Assembly (NCBI GenBank): GCA_963842235.1
Contig: CAWJFT010000001.1
Location: 1,550,001 to 1,614,000, forward strand
From: JACDAN01 sp963842235
Lineage (GTDB): Bacteria; Actinomycetota; Thermoleophilia; Gaiellales; Gaiellaceae
Direction of reading: 5' to 3'
DNA: 64,000 nucleotides
Part shown: positions 51,563-59,493 of the stretch, one piece after another
How positions within the stretch are numbered: position 1 is the stretch's first letter
Layout: the number at the start of each line of letters is the position of its first letter
Notes under the pieces: model-generated
Told to the model about the DNA's origin: nothing
Seen by the model: the letters and a program-made list of their open reading frames with translations, nothing else
The model's database searches: none
Program-made: the position numbers and the translations under genes

Positions 51563-53561
51563 GGGTGGAGATCGTCGGCGGCGGCCCGGCCGGGCTCTAT
51601 CTCGGGATCCTGCTCAAGAAGCTCGATCGCTCGGTGGAAGTGCGCGTGCTGGAGCGGAACGCGCCGGATGCGACGTTCGGCTGGGGTGTCGTCTTCAGCG
51701 AAGAGACGCTCGGGTCGCTCCGCGACGCCGATCCCGAGACCCACCTCGAGATCACGGACACGTTCGCGCGCTGGGACCGGGTCGACATCCGCTACCAGGA
51801 TCGCGTCCTCAGCTCCCGGGGCCACTCGTTCTCGGCGATCGCGCGGCGGCGGCTGCTGGAGATCCTCCAGGCCCGGTGCCGCGCGGTCGGCGTCGACCTC
51901 GTGTTCGGAGCCGAGGTGGAAGCGATCCCCGAGGCCGATCTCGTCGTGGGGGCCGACGGCGCGAACAGCGCTCGTTCGGCGGCTCGGCGACTTCGGGACG
52001 AGGATCGAGCCAGAGGGCTGCAAGTACGTCTGGTTCGGCACCGACCTCGTCTTCGACGCCTTCACGTTCATCTTCAAGGAGTCCGAGCACGGGCTCTACA
52101 ACGCGCACGCGTATCCCTACGACGAGCACATGAGCACCTTCATCGTCGAGTGCCCCTACGAGACGTGGCTCGGTGCCAGGCACGGGGACCGGTCCGAGCG
52201 TGGAAAACCTCGCCTTCTGCGAGCAGCTCTTCGCGCGCGACCTGCGCGGGCGCGAGCTCTTCTCCAACCGCTCGATCTGGCTCGACTTCACGAAGGTGAC
52301 GAACAGGGTCTGGCACGACGGCCGCTTCGTACTCATCGGGGACGCCGCGCACACAGCGCACTTCTCGATCGGCTCCGGGACGAAGCTGGCGATGGAGGAT
52401 TCGATCGCGCTCGCCAATGCGCTGGGCCGGCGTGGTTGGGACGTGGAAGCGGCGCTCGTCGACTACGAGCTCGAACGCCGGCCGCTCGTCGAGCGAACGC
52501 AGGCGGCGGCGAGCGACAGCGCCGGTTACTTCCGGCGCGTGGGGAGCTACACGCACCTCGAGCCGATCCAGTTCGCGTTCAACCTGCTGACCCGGAGCGG
52601 GAGGATCACGCACGCGACTCTCGGGATCCGCGACCCGCAGTTCACGCGGACGCTCGACTCATGGCTCGCCGGCGGCGGGCGGGCCGTCGCGCCGACGCCG
52701 ATGTTCGCGCCGCTCGAGCTGAAGGGCGTGACCTTTCCCGATCGGTTCAGCCTCGTCCTCAGCGGCCTCGTGGCGGTCATGCCCGGGGGGCGTGTGACTC
52801 CCGAGACGCCGTCGATCGACGAGTGGACGCCGCCGCCGGGTCAGGTCGTTCTCCAGCTCGGCCATGCGGGTGCGCGCGGCGCGACCCAGAAGCATTCGAC
52901 GGGCATCGACCTGCCGCTTGACGACGGCTGGCCGCTGGTCGCCGCCTCCCAGGTTCCCTACGGGCCGTTCAGCGCAGTCCCGGCCGAGCTGGACTCGGCC
53001 GGGATGGACAGGATTCGCGACGCTTTCGTCGCGGCGACAAGGCGCGCCGAGGAGCTCGGCGTCGACGTCCTCGAGCTCGACATGGCGCACGGTTACCTGC
53101 TGGCGAGCTTCCTCTCGCCGCTCACGAACCCAGGCGAGGACCGGCTGCGCTTCCCGCTCGAGGTTCTCGACGGCGTGCGGGCGGTATGGCCGCGGGCGCT
53201 GGCCGTCCGTCTCTCCGTCACCGACTGGCATCCGCGCGGGAACACGGTCGAGGACGGAATCCAGATCGCGCGGACCCTGGCGGAACAGGGCTGCGACCTC
53301 GTCCACGTCGAGGCGGGGCAGACGGTCCATGACGACCGGCCCGAGTACCGCCGGGGGTTCCTGACGGCGCTCAGCGACCGCGTTCGGAACGAAGCGCGCG
53401 TCCCGACCCTCGTCCGCGGCCACCTGACGACGCCGGACGACGCGAACACCATCGTCGCGTCAGGACGCGCCGACCTCGTTGTGCTCGACCTCCCCGAGAC
53501 GCAGATCGAGCGCCCCTTGGACACAAGTAACAACTTGTTACTAGCGGAGGTTCGGACCTGA
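51559..53561 (+). CDS. 2-aminobenzoyl-CoA monooxygenase/reductase-type bifunctional flavoprotein, two frameshifts
   Basis: The N-terminal FAD monooxygenase has EIVGGGPAGLYLGILLKKLD (GxGxxG), WGVVFSEETL, the segment ECPYETWLGA and FVLIGDAAHTAHFSIGSGTKL. The C-terminal half is an Old-Yellow-Enzyme-like barrel: GQVVLQLGHAGARGATQ, LDMAHGYLLASFLSPLTN and LSVTDWHPRGNTVEDG. This fusion is characteristic of 2-aminobenzoyl-CoA monooxygenase/reductase and salicylyl-CoA 5-hydroxylase; neighbouring tryptophan genes favour the first, which dearomatises anthraniloyl-CoA with O2 and NADH. Frame changes near 51975 and 52190. About 667 residues; the barrel lacks roughly 35 residues at its first strand. ATG overlaps the LLM stop. 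Confidence 0.85.
53526..53542 (+). promoter_or_regulatory. AT-rich palindrome at the end of the monooxygenase gene
   Basis: AGTAACAACTTGTTACT, perfect 8-bp arms around one C. It lies 16 bp before the creatininase-type start and stands out in high-GC DNA. The 12-mer ACAAGTTGTTAC (minus strand) recurs at 61805-61816. Possible operator or internal promoter element. Confidence 0.35.
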
Positions 53562-54247
53562 ACTTCGGCGACTTGGCTTATCCGGACCTAGAGGGGCGCG
53601 AGCGGGCGGTTCACCTGCTTCCGCTCGGGGCGACGGAGCCGCACGGGCCGCACGCGCCGCTCGCAACCGACACGATCATCTCCGTCGGCATCTGTCAGCG
53701 CGCGGCGGAGCGGCTGCGCGGCGAGGTCGACGTGCTCGTCCTGCCGGCGGTGCCTTATGGGGTCACCCGCTACGGCGCGGACTTCCCCGGCGCCGTTTCG
53801 ATCGGCGAGGAGACCTTGCGCTCGCTGGTCACGGAGATCGCCGCGAATTTCGAGCGGATCGTGCTGGTCAACAGCCACCTCGAGCCCGAGCAGGTGTGGA
53901 CGCTCCGGGCGACGGGGCTGCCCCTGCTCGACATCACTCGCCGCGCCAACGCGGAGCGCCTGACCGAGGAGTTCCAGGCAGGAGCCGGCCACGCCGGCCG
54001 CTACGAGACCTCGCTCGTCCTGGCCGAGCGCCCCGAACTCGTCGACCAGGAACGCATGCGCACGCTGGAGGCGAACATGGTCGACATGCCGACTGCGATC
54101 CGGTCCGGGCAGAAGAGCTTCGTCGCCATGGGCATGGACCAGGCTTACGCGGGCGCGCCGGCCGAGGCCACGGCCGAAGAGGGCGAGCAGACGTTCGAAG
54201 CCCTTGCCGACATGCTCGTCGAGCTGATCCGCGAGGTCGCAGCGTGA
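53558..54247 (+). CDS. Creatininase-family amidohydrolase
   Basis: About 229 residues. All metal and active-site positions of the family are visible: LPLGATEPHGPHAPLATDT (Glu, His, Asp), IVLVNSHLEPEQ and GHAGRYETSLVLAERP (Glu). The family includes creatinine amidohydrolase, the mycofactocin peptidase MftE and the archaeal formamide hydrolase ArfB. The start is probably CTG at 53558 (overlapping the upstream stop as CTGA) or TTG at 53573; neither is certain. It stands in an operon that makes N-formylkynurenine yet has no other formamidase, so removal of the formyl group is a reasonable proposal. Confidence 0.84.
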   Translation: MNFGDLAYPDLEGRERAVHLLPLGATEPHGPHAPLATDTIISVGICQRAAERLRGEVDVLVLPAVPYGVTRYGADFPGAVSIGEETLRSLVTEIAANFERIVLVNSHLEPEQVWTLRATGLPLLDITRRANAERLTEEFQAGAGHAGRYETSLVLAERPELVDQERMRTLEANMVDMPTAIRSGQKSFVAMGMDQAYAGAPAEATAEEGEQTFEALADMLVELIREVAA

Positions 54248-55740
54248 TCACCCACGACGACCTCCCGCGCGAGCTCAACCTCGCGAGCTGGTTCGTCGAT
54301 CGCAACGTCGAGGAGGGCCGGGGAGAACGCACGGCGTTGATCGGGCCCGGCGGCCGGACGACCTACGCCGAGCTGGCCGCGCTCGTCAACCGCAGCGGCA
54401 ACGTGCTCCGCGAGCTCGGCGTCCGCGCGGAGGAGCGAGTGCTGCTCGTCCTCGGCGACTCTGTCGAGTTCGTCGCGCTCTGGTACGGCGCGCAGAAGAT
54501 CGGCGCGGTCACGGCCGAGGCGTACACGTTCCTCCAGCCCAAGGACTACGCCTACTACCTGGACTACACACGCGCCGGTGTCGTCGTCGTCGACCGGACG
54601 ACGCTGGAGCCCGTGCGTGAGGCAGCCCGGGACGGCCGCTGGCTCCGGCACATCCTTGTCGTGGGAGAGGACTTCGAGCGGCTCGCGGCGGAGGCTTCGG
54701 ACGAGCTCGACCCCGCTCCGACGACCAAGGACGACGTGGCGATCTGGAAGTTCACGACTGGAAGCACCGGACAGCCGAAGGCCGCCGTCCATCCGCAGCA
54801 CAGCGCGGTGCTCTCCTTCGAGTGGTACGCGAAGGGCGTGCTCGGGATCCGGGAAGACGACGTCGTCCTCCCCGTCCCGAAGCTCTTCTTCGGGTACGCC
54901 CGAGACCTGGCGGCGCTCTTCCCGTTCGGCGTCGGCGCCGCCGGAATCGTCTTCCCGGAGCGGACGACGCCGGAGCGGATCTTCGAGCTCGTCGCCGAGC
55001 ACCGGCCGACGATCCTTGTCAACGTGCCGACGATGATGGCCCAAATGGTCGCCGCAGCCGTCCCGCCGGGACACGACGAGTGTCTGACACCCGACCTGAG
55101 CTGCCTGCGCGTGTGCACGTCAGCGGGCGAGGCGCTGCCGCGGGAGCTCCACGATCGTTGGCTCGAGACGTTCGGGGTCGAAGTGCTCGACGGGATCGGC
55201 TCGTCGGAGGCCTACCACATCTACATCTCCAACCGGCCCGGCCGGGTCAGGCCGGGCAGCACCGGCGAGCTCGTGCCCGGCTACAGCGCGCAGATCGCCG
55301 AGAACGGGGAGCTCTGGATCGAAGGCGACACGGCCGCGCTCCTTTACTGGGGCGAGCACGAGAAGACGAAGCAGACGTTCGCCGGCGACACCGTGAAGAC
55401 GGGCGACCTCTTCGAACGGGACGAAGACGGGTACTTCTGGTACCGCGGCCGCGTCGACGACCTGATCAAGGTCGGCGGCATCTGGGTCGCGCCGGCCGAG
55501 ATCGAGCACTGCCTGATCTCGCATCCGAACGTGGTCGAGTGCGCCGTCGTCGGCGCGCAGGACAACGGGCTCACGCTGACCCGCGCGTTCGTCGTCGCCC
55601 GCGAGCCCGTCGACGAGCGGTCGCTTCAGGACTTCGTCCGCGAGCGGCTCTCGCCGCACAAGGTTCCGCGCGAGGTGCGGTTCGTCGACGACCTCCCCAA
55701 GACGCCCTCCGGCAAGCTCGACCGGAAGGCCCTGGCGTGA
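54244..55740 (+). CDS. 2-aminobenzoate (anthranilate)-CoA ligase, benzoate-CoA ligase family
   Basis: 498 residues of the ANL superfamily: AMP-binding P-loop IWKFTTGSTGQPKAAVH, the acid-pocket region LPVPKLFFGYARDLAALFPFGVG, A5-like 'VLDGIGSSEAYHIYISNRPG', A7-A8 VKTGDLFERDEDGYFWYRGR, VDDLIKVGGIWVAPAEIE, and the catalytic Lys in PKTPSGKLDRKALA. The SSEAYHIYISNRPG block is typical of benzoate- and 2-aminobenzoate-CoA ligases. It would activate anthranilate to anthraniloyl-CoA using ATP and CoA. GTG start overlapping the upstream stop (GTGA). Confidence 0.9.
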   Translation: MITHDDLPRELNLASWFVDRNVEEGRGERTALIGPGGRTTYAELAALVNRSGNVLRELGVRAEERVLLVLGDSVEFVALWYGAQKIGAVTAEAYTFLQPKDYAYYLDYTRAGVVVVDRTTLEPVREAARDGRWLRHILVVGEDFERLAAEASDELDPAPTTKDDVAIWKFTTGSTGQPKAAVHPQHSAVLSFEWYAKGVLGIREDDVVLPVPKLFFGYARDLAALFPFGVGAAGIVFPERTTPERIFELVAEHRPTILVNVPTMMAQMVAAAVPPGHDECLTPDLSCLRVCTSAGEALPRELHDRWLETFGVEVLDGIGSSEAYHIYISNRPGRVRPGSTGELVPGYSAQIAENGELWIEGDTAALLYWGEHEKTKQTFAGDTVKTGDLFERDEDGYFWYRGRVDDLIKVGGIWVAPAEIEHCLISHPNVVECAVVGAQDNGLTLTRAFVVAREPVDERSLQDFVRERLSPHKVPREVRFVDDLPKTPSGKLDRKALA

Positions 55741-56429
55741 ACCGCGTCGTCGTCGTCACCGGCGGAACGAAAGGGATCGGCAAGGCGGTCGCGGAACGCT
55801 TCTCGGCGGCAGGCGATCAGGTCGAGGCGGTCGGCCGCGACGTCCTCGACGTCACGGACGAGGAGGTCGTGACGAGGTTCTTCGACGGGGTCGGCGCCGT
55901 AGACGTGCTCGTGAACAACGCCGGCGTCGCCTGGAGCACGCCGCTGGGGCGAACCTCCCTCGAGGACTGGCACGCGCACCTGAACGTCAACGCCACCGGC
56001 GCCTTTCTCTGTACCCGTGCCGTCCTCGGCGGCATGATCGAGCGCGGAGGTGGACGGATCGTGACCGTCGCATCGGTCGCCGGGCTCGTCGGCTCGCGCT
56101 ACACGGGCGCCTACACGGCGTCCAAGCACGCGGCCGTCGGGCTCATGCGCGCGACGGCGGCCGAGGTGGCCGGAACGGGCGTGACCGCGAACGCCGTCTG
56201 CCCGATCTGGGTCCGCACCGACATGACCCGCAGGGCGGTGGAACGGATCGTCGAGGCGACGGACCGCGACGCCGAGCAGGCCGAGACGGAGCTCGCGGCG
56301 ATGGCGCCGCTCGGACGGCTGCTCGAGCCCGAGGAAGTGGCGTTCGCGGTCGAGTTCTTCGCCGCGCCGGAGGCCGCGGCGATCAACGGGCAGACGCTCA
56401 TCCTCGACGGCGGAGGGGTTCAAGGATGA
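55737..56429 (+). CDS. Short-chain dehydrogenase/reductase
   Basis: 230 residues of the classical SDR type: VVVVTGGTKGIGKAVAERF (TGxxxGIG), VLVNNAGVAWS (NNAG), catalytic Ser in VTVASVAGLVGS and YTGAYTASKHAAVG (YxxxK), then C-terminal INGQTLILDGGGVQG. In this operon it is a candidate for the 3-hydroxyacyl-CoA dehydrogenation step or another carbonyl/hydroxyl conversion of the alicyclic CoA intermediates. GTG start; overlaps both neighbours by 4 bp. Confidence 0.9.
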   Translation: MNRVVVVTGGTKGIGKAVAERFSAAGDQVEAVGRDVLDVTDEEVVTRFFDGVGAVDVLVNNAGVAWSTPLGRTSLEDWHAHLNVNATGAFLCTRAVLGGMIERGGGRIVTVASVAGLVGSRYTGAYTASKHAAVGLMRATAAEVAGTGVTANAVCPIWVRTDMTRRAVERIVEATDRDAEQAETELAAMAPLGRLLEPEEVAFAVEFFAAPEAAAINGQTLILDGGGVQG

Positions 56430-57253
56430 GCCCGTTTCGCGCCTCGGCCGGCTTCACGGACAGCTGGAAGAACTTCGACTTCACCCTGGACGACGGCGTC
56501 GCGACGGTGACCTTCTCGCGCCCCGACAAGCTGAACGCGCTGACCTTCGACGTCTACGCCGACCTCCGCGACCTCCTCGCGGAGCTCCCGCACCGCGGCG
56601 ACACCCGTGTCCTCGTCCTCACCGGCCAGGGGCGCGGCTTCTGCTCCGGCGGCGACGTCGAGGAGATCATCGGCGAGCTGCAGGGGATGGGCGCCGCCGA
56701 GCTGCTCGAGTTCACGCGCATGAGCGGCGCGGTCGTCAAGGCGATGCGCGAGTCGCCGCTTCCGATCGTCGCGGCGGTGAACGGCGTCGCCGCGGGCGCC
56801 GGGTCGGTGCTGGCGCTCGCCGCCGACCTCCGCCTGCTCGCGCGCTCCGCGAAGCTCTCGTTCCTGTTCACGCGCGTCGGACTGGCCGGTGCCGACATGG
56901 GAGCCGCCTACCTCCTGCCGCGCCTGGTCGGGCTCGGGCGCGCAACAGAGCTCCTCGTCCTCGGCGAGGAGATCGACGCCCAGCGGGCGTCCGAGCTCGG
57001 TCTCGCCACGAAGGTCGTCGACGACGAGGAGCTGCCCCAGGCTGCGACGGAGCTCGCCCACCGCCTCGCCGACGGGCCGGCGCTCGCCTACTCGACGACG
57101 AAGACACTCCTCAGCCGCGAGCTCGACCTCGATCTCGGCGGGGCGATCGAGATGGAGGCGCTCGCGCAGGCACTGCTGATGAAGAGCGACGACTTCGGAG
57201 CGTTCTACGCCGCCTGGTCGGAAGGCCGCAGCCCCGCCTGGAGCGGCCGGTGA
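56426..57253 (+). CDS. Enoyl-CoA hydratase/isomerase
   Basis: 275 residues of the crotonase fold: VATVTFSRPDKLNALTFDVY, the oxyanion hole residues in FCSGGDVEEI and VAAVNGVAAGAGSVLALAADLRLL, with 'VGLAGADMGAAYLLPRLVG' carrying the position usually held by a catalytic Glu. Here the second-acid region reads GLAGADMG, with Asp where many hydratases have Glu, so the reaction could be hydration or ring hydrolysis. A beta-oxidation-like or ring-opening step after ring dearomatisation is the likely role. Confidence 0.88.
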   Translation: MSPFRASAGFTDSWKNFDFTLDDGVATVTFSRPDKLNALTFDVYADLRDLLAELPHRGDTRVLVLTGQGRGFCSGGDVEEIIGELQGMGAAELLEFTRMSGAVVKAMRESPLPIVAAVNGVAAGAGSVLALAADLRLLARSAKLSFLFTRVGLAGADMGAAYLLPRLVGLGRATELLVLGEEIDAQRASELGLATKVVDDEELPQAATELAHRLADGPALAYSTTKTLLSRELDLDLGGAIEMEALAQALLMKSDDFGAFYAAWSEGRSPAWSGR

Positions 57254-57636
57254 GCGAGCATCTGATCGTCAATCCGCCGGAGCTCGGGGAGCCGGTCGGC
57301 TTTGCGCACGCAGTCGTCGCAGCACATGGGCGAATGGTCTGGCTCGGCGGCCAGGTGGGCGGCGGCGACAGCGTGGTCGAGCAGTTCGACATCGCGGCGA
57401 CGAACCTCCTCGCCGCGCTTGCGGCCGCAGGCGGAGAGCCCGACCACCTGGTCTCGCTCGTGATCTACACCACCGTCATGGGCGAGTACCGGGCGTCCAC
57501 GCAGGAGCTCGCGGACGTCTGGCGCCGCCACTTCGGCCGCCGCTATCCGGCGATGGCCTTGATCGGGGTCGCCGAGCTCTTCGACCCCAGGGCCCGCGTG
57601 GAGCTGATGGGCGTCGCCGTCATCCCGGATGAGTGA
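57250..57636 (+). CDS. RidA (YjgF/UK114) family protein
   Basis: 128 residues: VVAAHGRMVWLGGQVGGGDSVVEQ, QFDIAATNLLAALAAAGGEPDHLVSLVIYTT, RYPAMALIGVAELFDPRARVELMGVAVIP. The conserved Arg (in DPRARVEL) and the trimer-forming core are present. RidA proteins hydrolyse enamines and imines. The product of the aminobenzoyl-CoA monooxygenase/reductase is an enamine, so RidA would be well placed to release its amino group as ammonia. GTG start (GTGA overlap). Confidence 0.88.
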   Translation: MSEHLIVNPPELGEPVGFAHAVVAAHGRMVWLGGQVGGGDSVVEQFDIAATNLLAALAAAGGEPDHLVSLVIYTTVMGEYRASTQELADVWRRHFGRRYPAMALIGVAELFDPRARVELMGVAVIPDE

Positions 57637-58708
57637 GCTCCTCGAGCAAGCGCGGCGCCTCGGCCACGAGACGTTTGCGGCGATCGCGGAAGCAGGCGAG
57701 GAAGGAAGGCTGAACCGGCCGCTCGTCCGTGCGCTGGGCGAGTACGGGCTCCTGGCGCGCGTGTTCGAAGGCTCGGCGGTGGACCTGTGCGAGCTCCGAG
57801 AGGGCCTCGCGCACGGCTGTACGGAGGCGGAGACCGCGCTCGCGCTGCAGGGCCTCGGCGGGCAGCCGATCCTCCGCGCCGCGCGGCCGCAGATCAGCGA
57901 CGACTGGATCCCGCGGCTCACGGCGGGAACGGCAGTCGCGGCCTTCGCGCTCAGCGAGCCCGAGGCGGGCTCCGACGCCGCAGCCATCGCGCTCCAGGCG
58001 GACCGCGACGGCGACGGCTACCGGCTGACCGGGACGAAGATGTGGATCTCGAACGCGCCGGAGGCGGACGTCTACTCCGTCTTCGCCAGGACCTCGGACA
58101 ACGGCGCGCGGGGCATCACGGCCTTCGCCGTCCCCGGAGACAGCGACGGGCTCTCCGGCGAGCGCGTCGACCTCCTCTCGCCACATCCGATCGGCCGGCT
58201 CGACTTCGACGGCGTCCTGGTCGGGCCCGAGCAGGTGCTCGGCGAGGTCGACGGAGGCTTCTCGGTGGCGATGGAGACGTTGGATCTGTTCCGACCGAGC
58301 GTCGGCGCCTTCGGCGTCGGGATGGCGCAGGCGGCACTCGACGCTGCCGTCGAGCACGCCGCGGGCCGGGAGGCCTTCGGCCGGCCGCTCTCCGACTTCC
58401 AGGCCGTGTCTCACCAGCTCGCCGAGGTGGCGACGGAGGTTCAGGCGGCCCGGCTGCTCGTCCGCGACGCCGCCGCGATGTACGACGACGGCGTCCGCCC
58501 GGTCCGCAAGGCCTCGGCGATGGCGAAGCTCTACGCCACCGAAGTCGCGCAGCGCGCCGTCGACGTCGCGATCCAGGTCCACGGCGCGAAGGCGCTCGAG
58601 AAAGGGCACCTGCTCGAGCACCTGTACCGGGAGGTACGCGCGCCGCGAATCTACGAAGGCGCTTCGGAGGTGCAACGCGAGATCATTGCCCGGGAGCTCT
58701 TCCGATGA
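57629..58708 (+). CDS. Acyl-CoA dehydrogenase
   Basis: 359 residues: AAFALSEPEAGSDAAAIALQA (FAD/substrate motif 1), TKMWISNAPEADVYSVFART, VGMAQAALDAAVEHAAGREAFGRPLSDFQAVSHQLAE (motif 2), and the C-terminal catalytic Glu in RAPRIYEGASEVQREIIARELF. It is shorter than the usual 380 residues at the N-terminus but complete in its active site. Starts with an 8-bp overlap on RidA (ATGAGTGA). Oxidises an acyl- or alicyclic-CoA intermediate, passing electrons to ETF. Confidence 0.9.
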   Translation: MSELLEQARRLGHETFAAIAEAGEEGRLNRPLVRALGEYGLLARVFEGSAVDLCELREGLAHGCTEAETALALQGLGGQPILRAARPQISDDWIPRLTAGTAVAAFALSEPEAGSDAAAIALQADRDGDGYRLTGTKMWISNAPEADVYSVFARTSDNGARGITAFAVPGDSDGLSGERVDLLSPHPIGRLDFDGVLVGPEQVLGEVDGGFSVAMETLDLFRPSVGAFGVGMAQAALDAAVEHAAGREAFGRPLSDFQAVSHQLAEVATEVQAARLLVRDAAAMYDDGVRPVRKASAMAKLYATEVAQRAVDVAIQVHGAKALEKGHLLEHLYREVRAPRIYEGASEVQREIIARELFR

Positions 58709-59493
58709 GCAAGGAGAAGTCCCTCACCTACACCAGCTACCTCGCGCTCGACGAGGTGCTCGGCGCCCAGCGGCCACGCTCCGACGAGCACGACGAGATC
58801 CTCTTCATCGTCGTCCACCAGGTCTACGAGCTCTGGTTCAAGGAGCTCCTGCACGAGCTCGCGTACCTGCAGCGATCACTCGAGGAAGGGCGCACGTCGC
58901 AGGCGCTCTTCACCTTCAAGCGGATCCTGACGATCCTCAAGCTCGTCGTCGCGCAGATCGACGTCATCGAGACGATGACGCCGGTGCAGTTCCTCGGCTT
59001 TCGGGACCGGCTCGAGTCGGCGAGCGGGTTCCAGTCGGCGCAGTTCCGGGAGCTCGAGGCCATGCTCGGACGGCGGGATCCGCGGGTGCTGAGCGCCTAC
59101 GAGGAGGGCGGGGAGGACTACGAACGGATCGCCGCCGCGATGCAGCGGCGCTCGCTCTACGACTCCTTCCTCCAGTACCTCGCCGGGCAGGGCTACCAGG
59201 TGCCGGCGGACCGCCTGGCGCGCGACGTCACGCAACCTCCCGAGGAATCGGAGGGCGTCCATGCCGCCGTCCTGGCCGCGTACCGCGACGACGGCGAGGC
59301 GGCGATGGTCTGCGAGCGGATGGTCGACTTCGACGAGGGCTTCCAGGAGTGGCGGTACCGCCACGTGAAGATGGTCGAGCGCACGATCGGTCAGCGGGTC
59401 GGGACGGGCGGCTCGCCGGGCGCGGCCTACCTCCTGAAGACGCTCAATCAGCCGTACTTCCCGGATCTCTGGACCGTTCGCAGCGAGCTTTGA
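58705..59493 (+). CDS. kynA: Tryptophan 2,3-dioxygenase
   Basis: 262 residues: LTYTSYLALDEVLGAQRP, then HDEILFIVVHQVYELWFKELLHEL (substrate-binding His/Tyr/Phe), MTPVQFLGFRDRLESASGFQSAQFRELE (Arg contacting the Trp carboxylate) and QEWRYRHVKMVERTIGQRVGTGGSPGAAYL with the proximal heme His. All the hallmarks of bacterial TDO. It opens the indole ring of L-tryptophan to N-formylkynurenine using O2. ATGA overlap on the acyl-CoA dehydrogenase gene; TTGA overlap with the kynureninase-type gene. Confidence 0.95.
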   Translation: MSKEKSLTYTSYLALDEVLGAQRPRSDEHDEILFIVVHQVYELWFKELLHELAYLQRSLEEGRTSQALFTFKRILTILKLVVAQIDVIETMTPVQFLGFRDRLESASGFQSAQFRELEAMLGRRDPRVLSAYEEGGEDYERIAAAMQRRSLYDSFLQYLAGQGYQVPADRLARDVTQPPEESEGVHAAVLAAYRDDGEAAMVCERMVDFDEGFQEWRYRHVKMVERTIGQRVGTGGSPGAAYLLKTLNQPYFPDLWTVRSEL

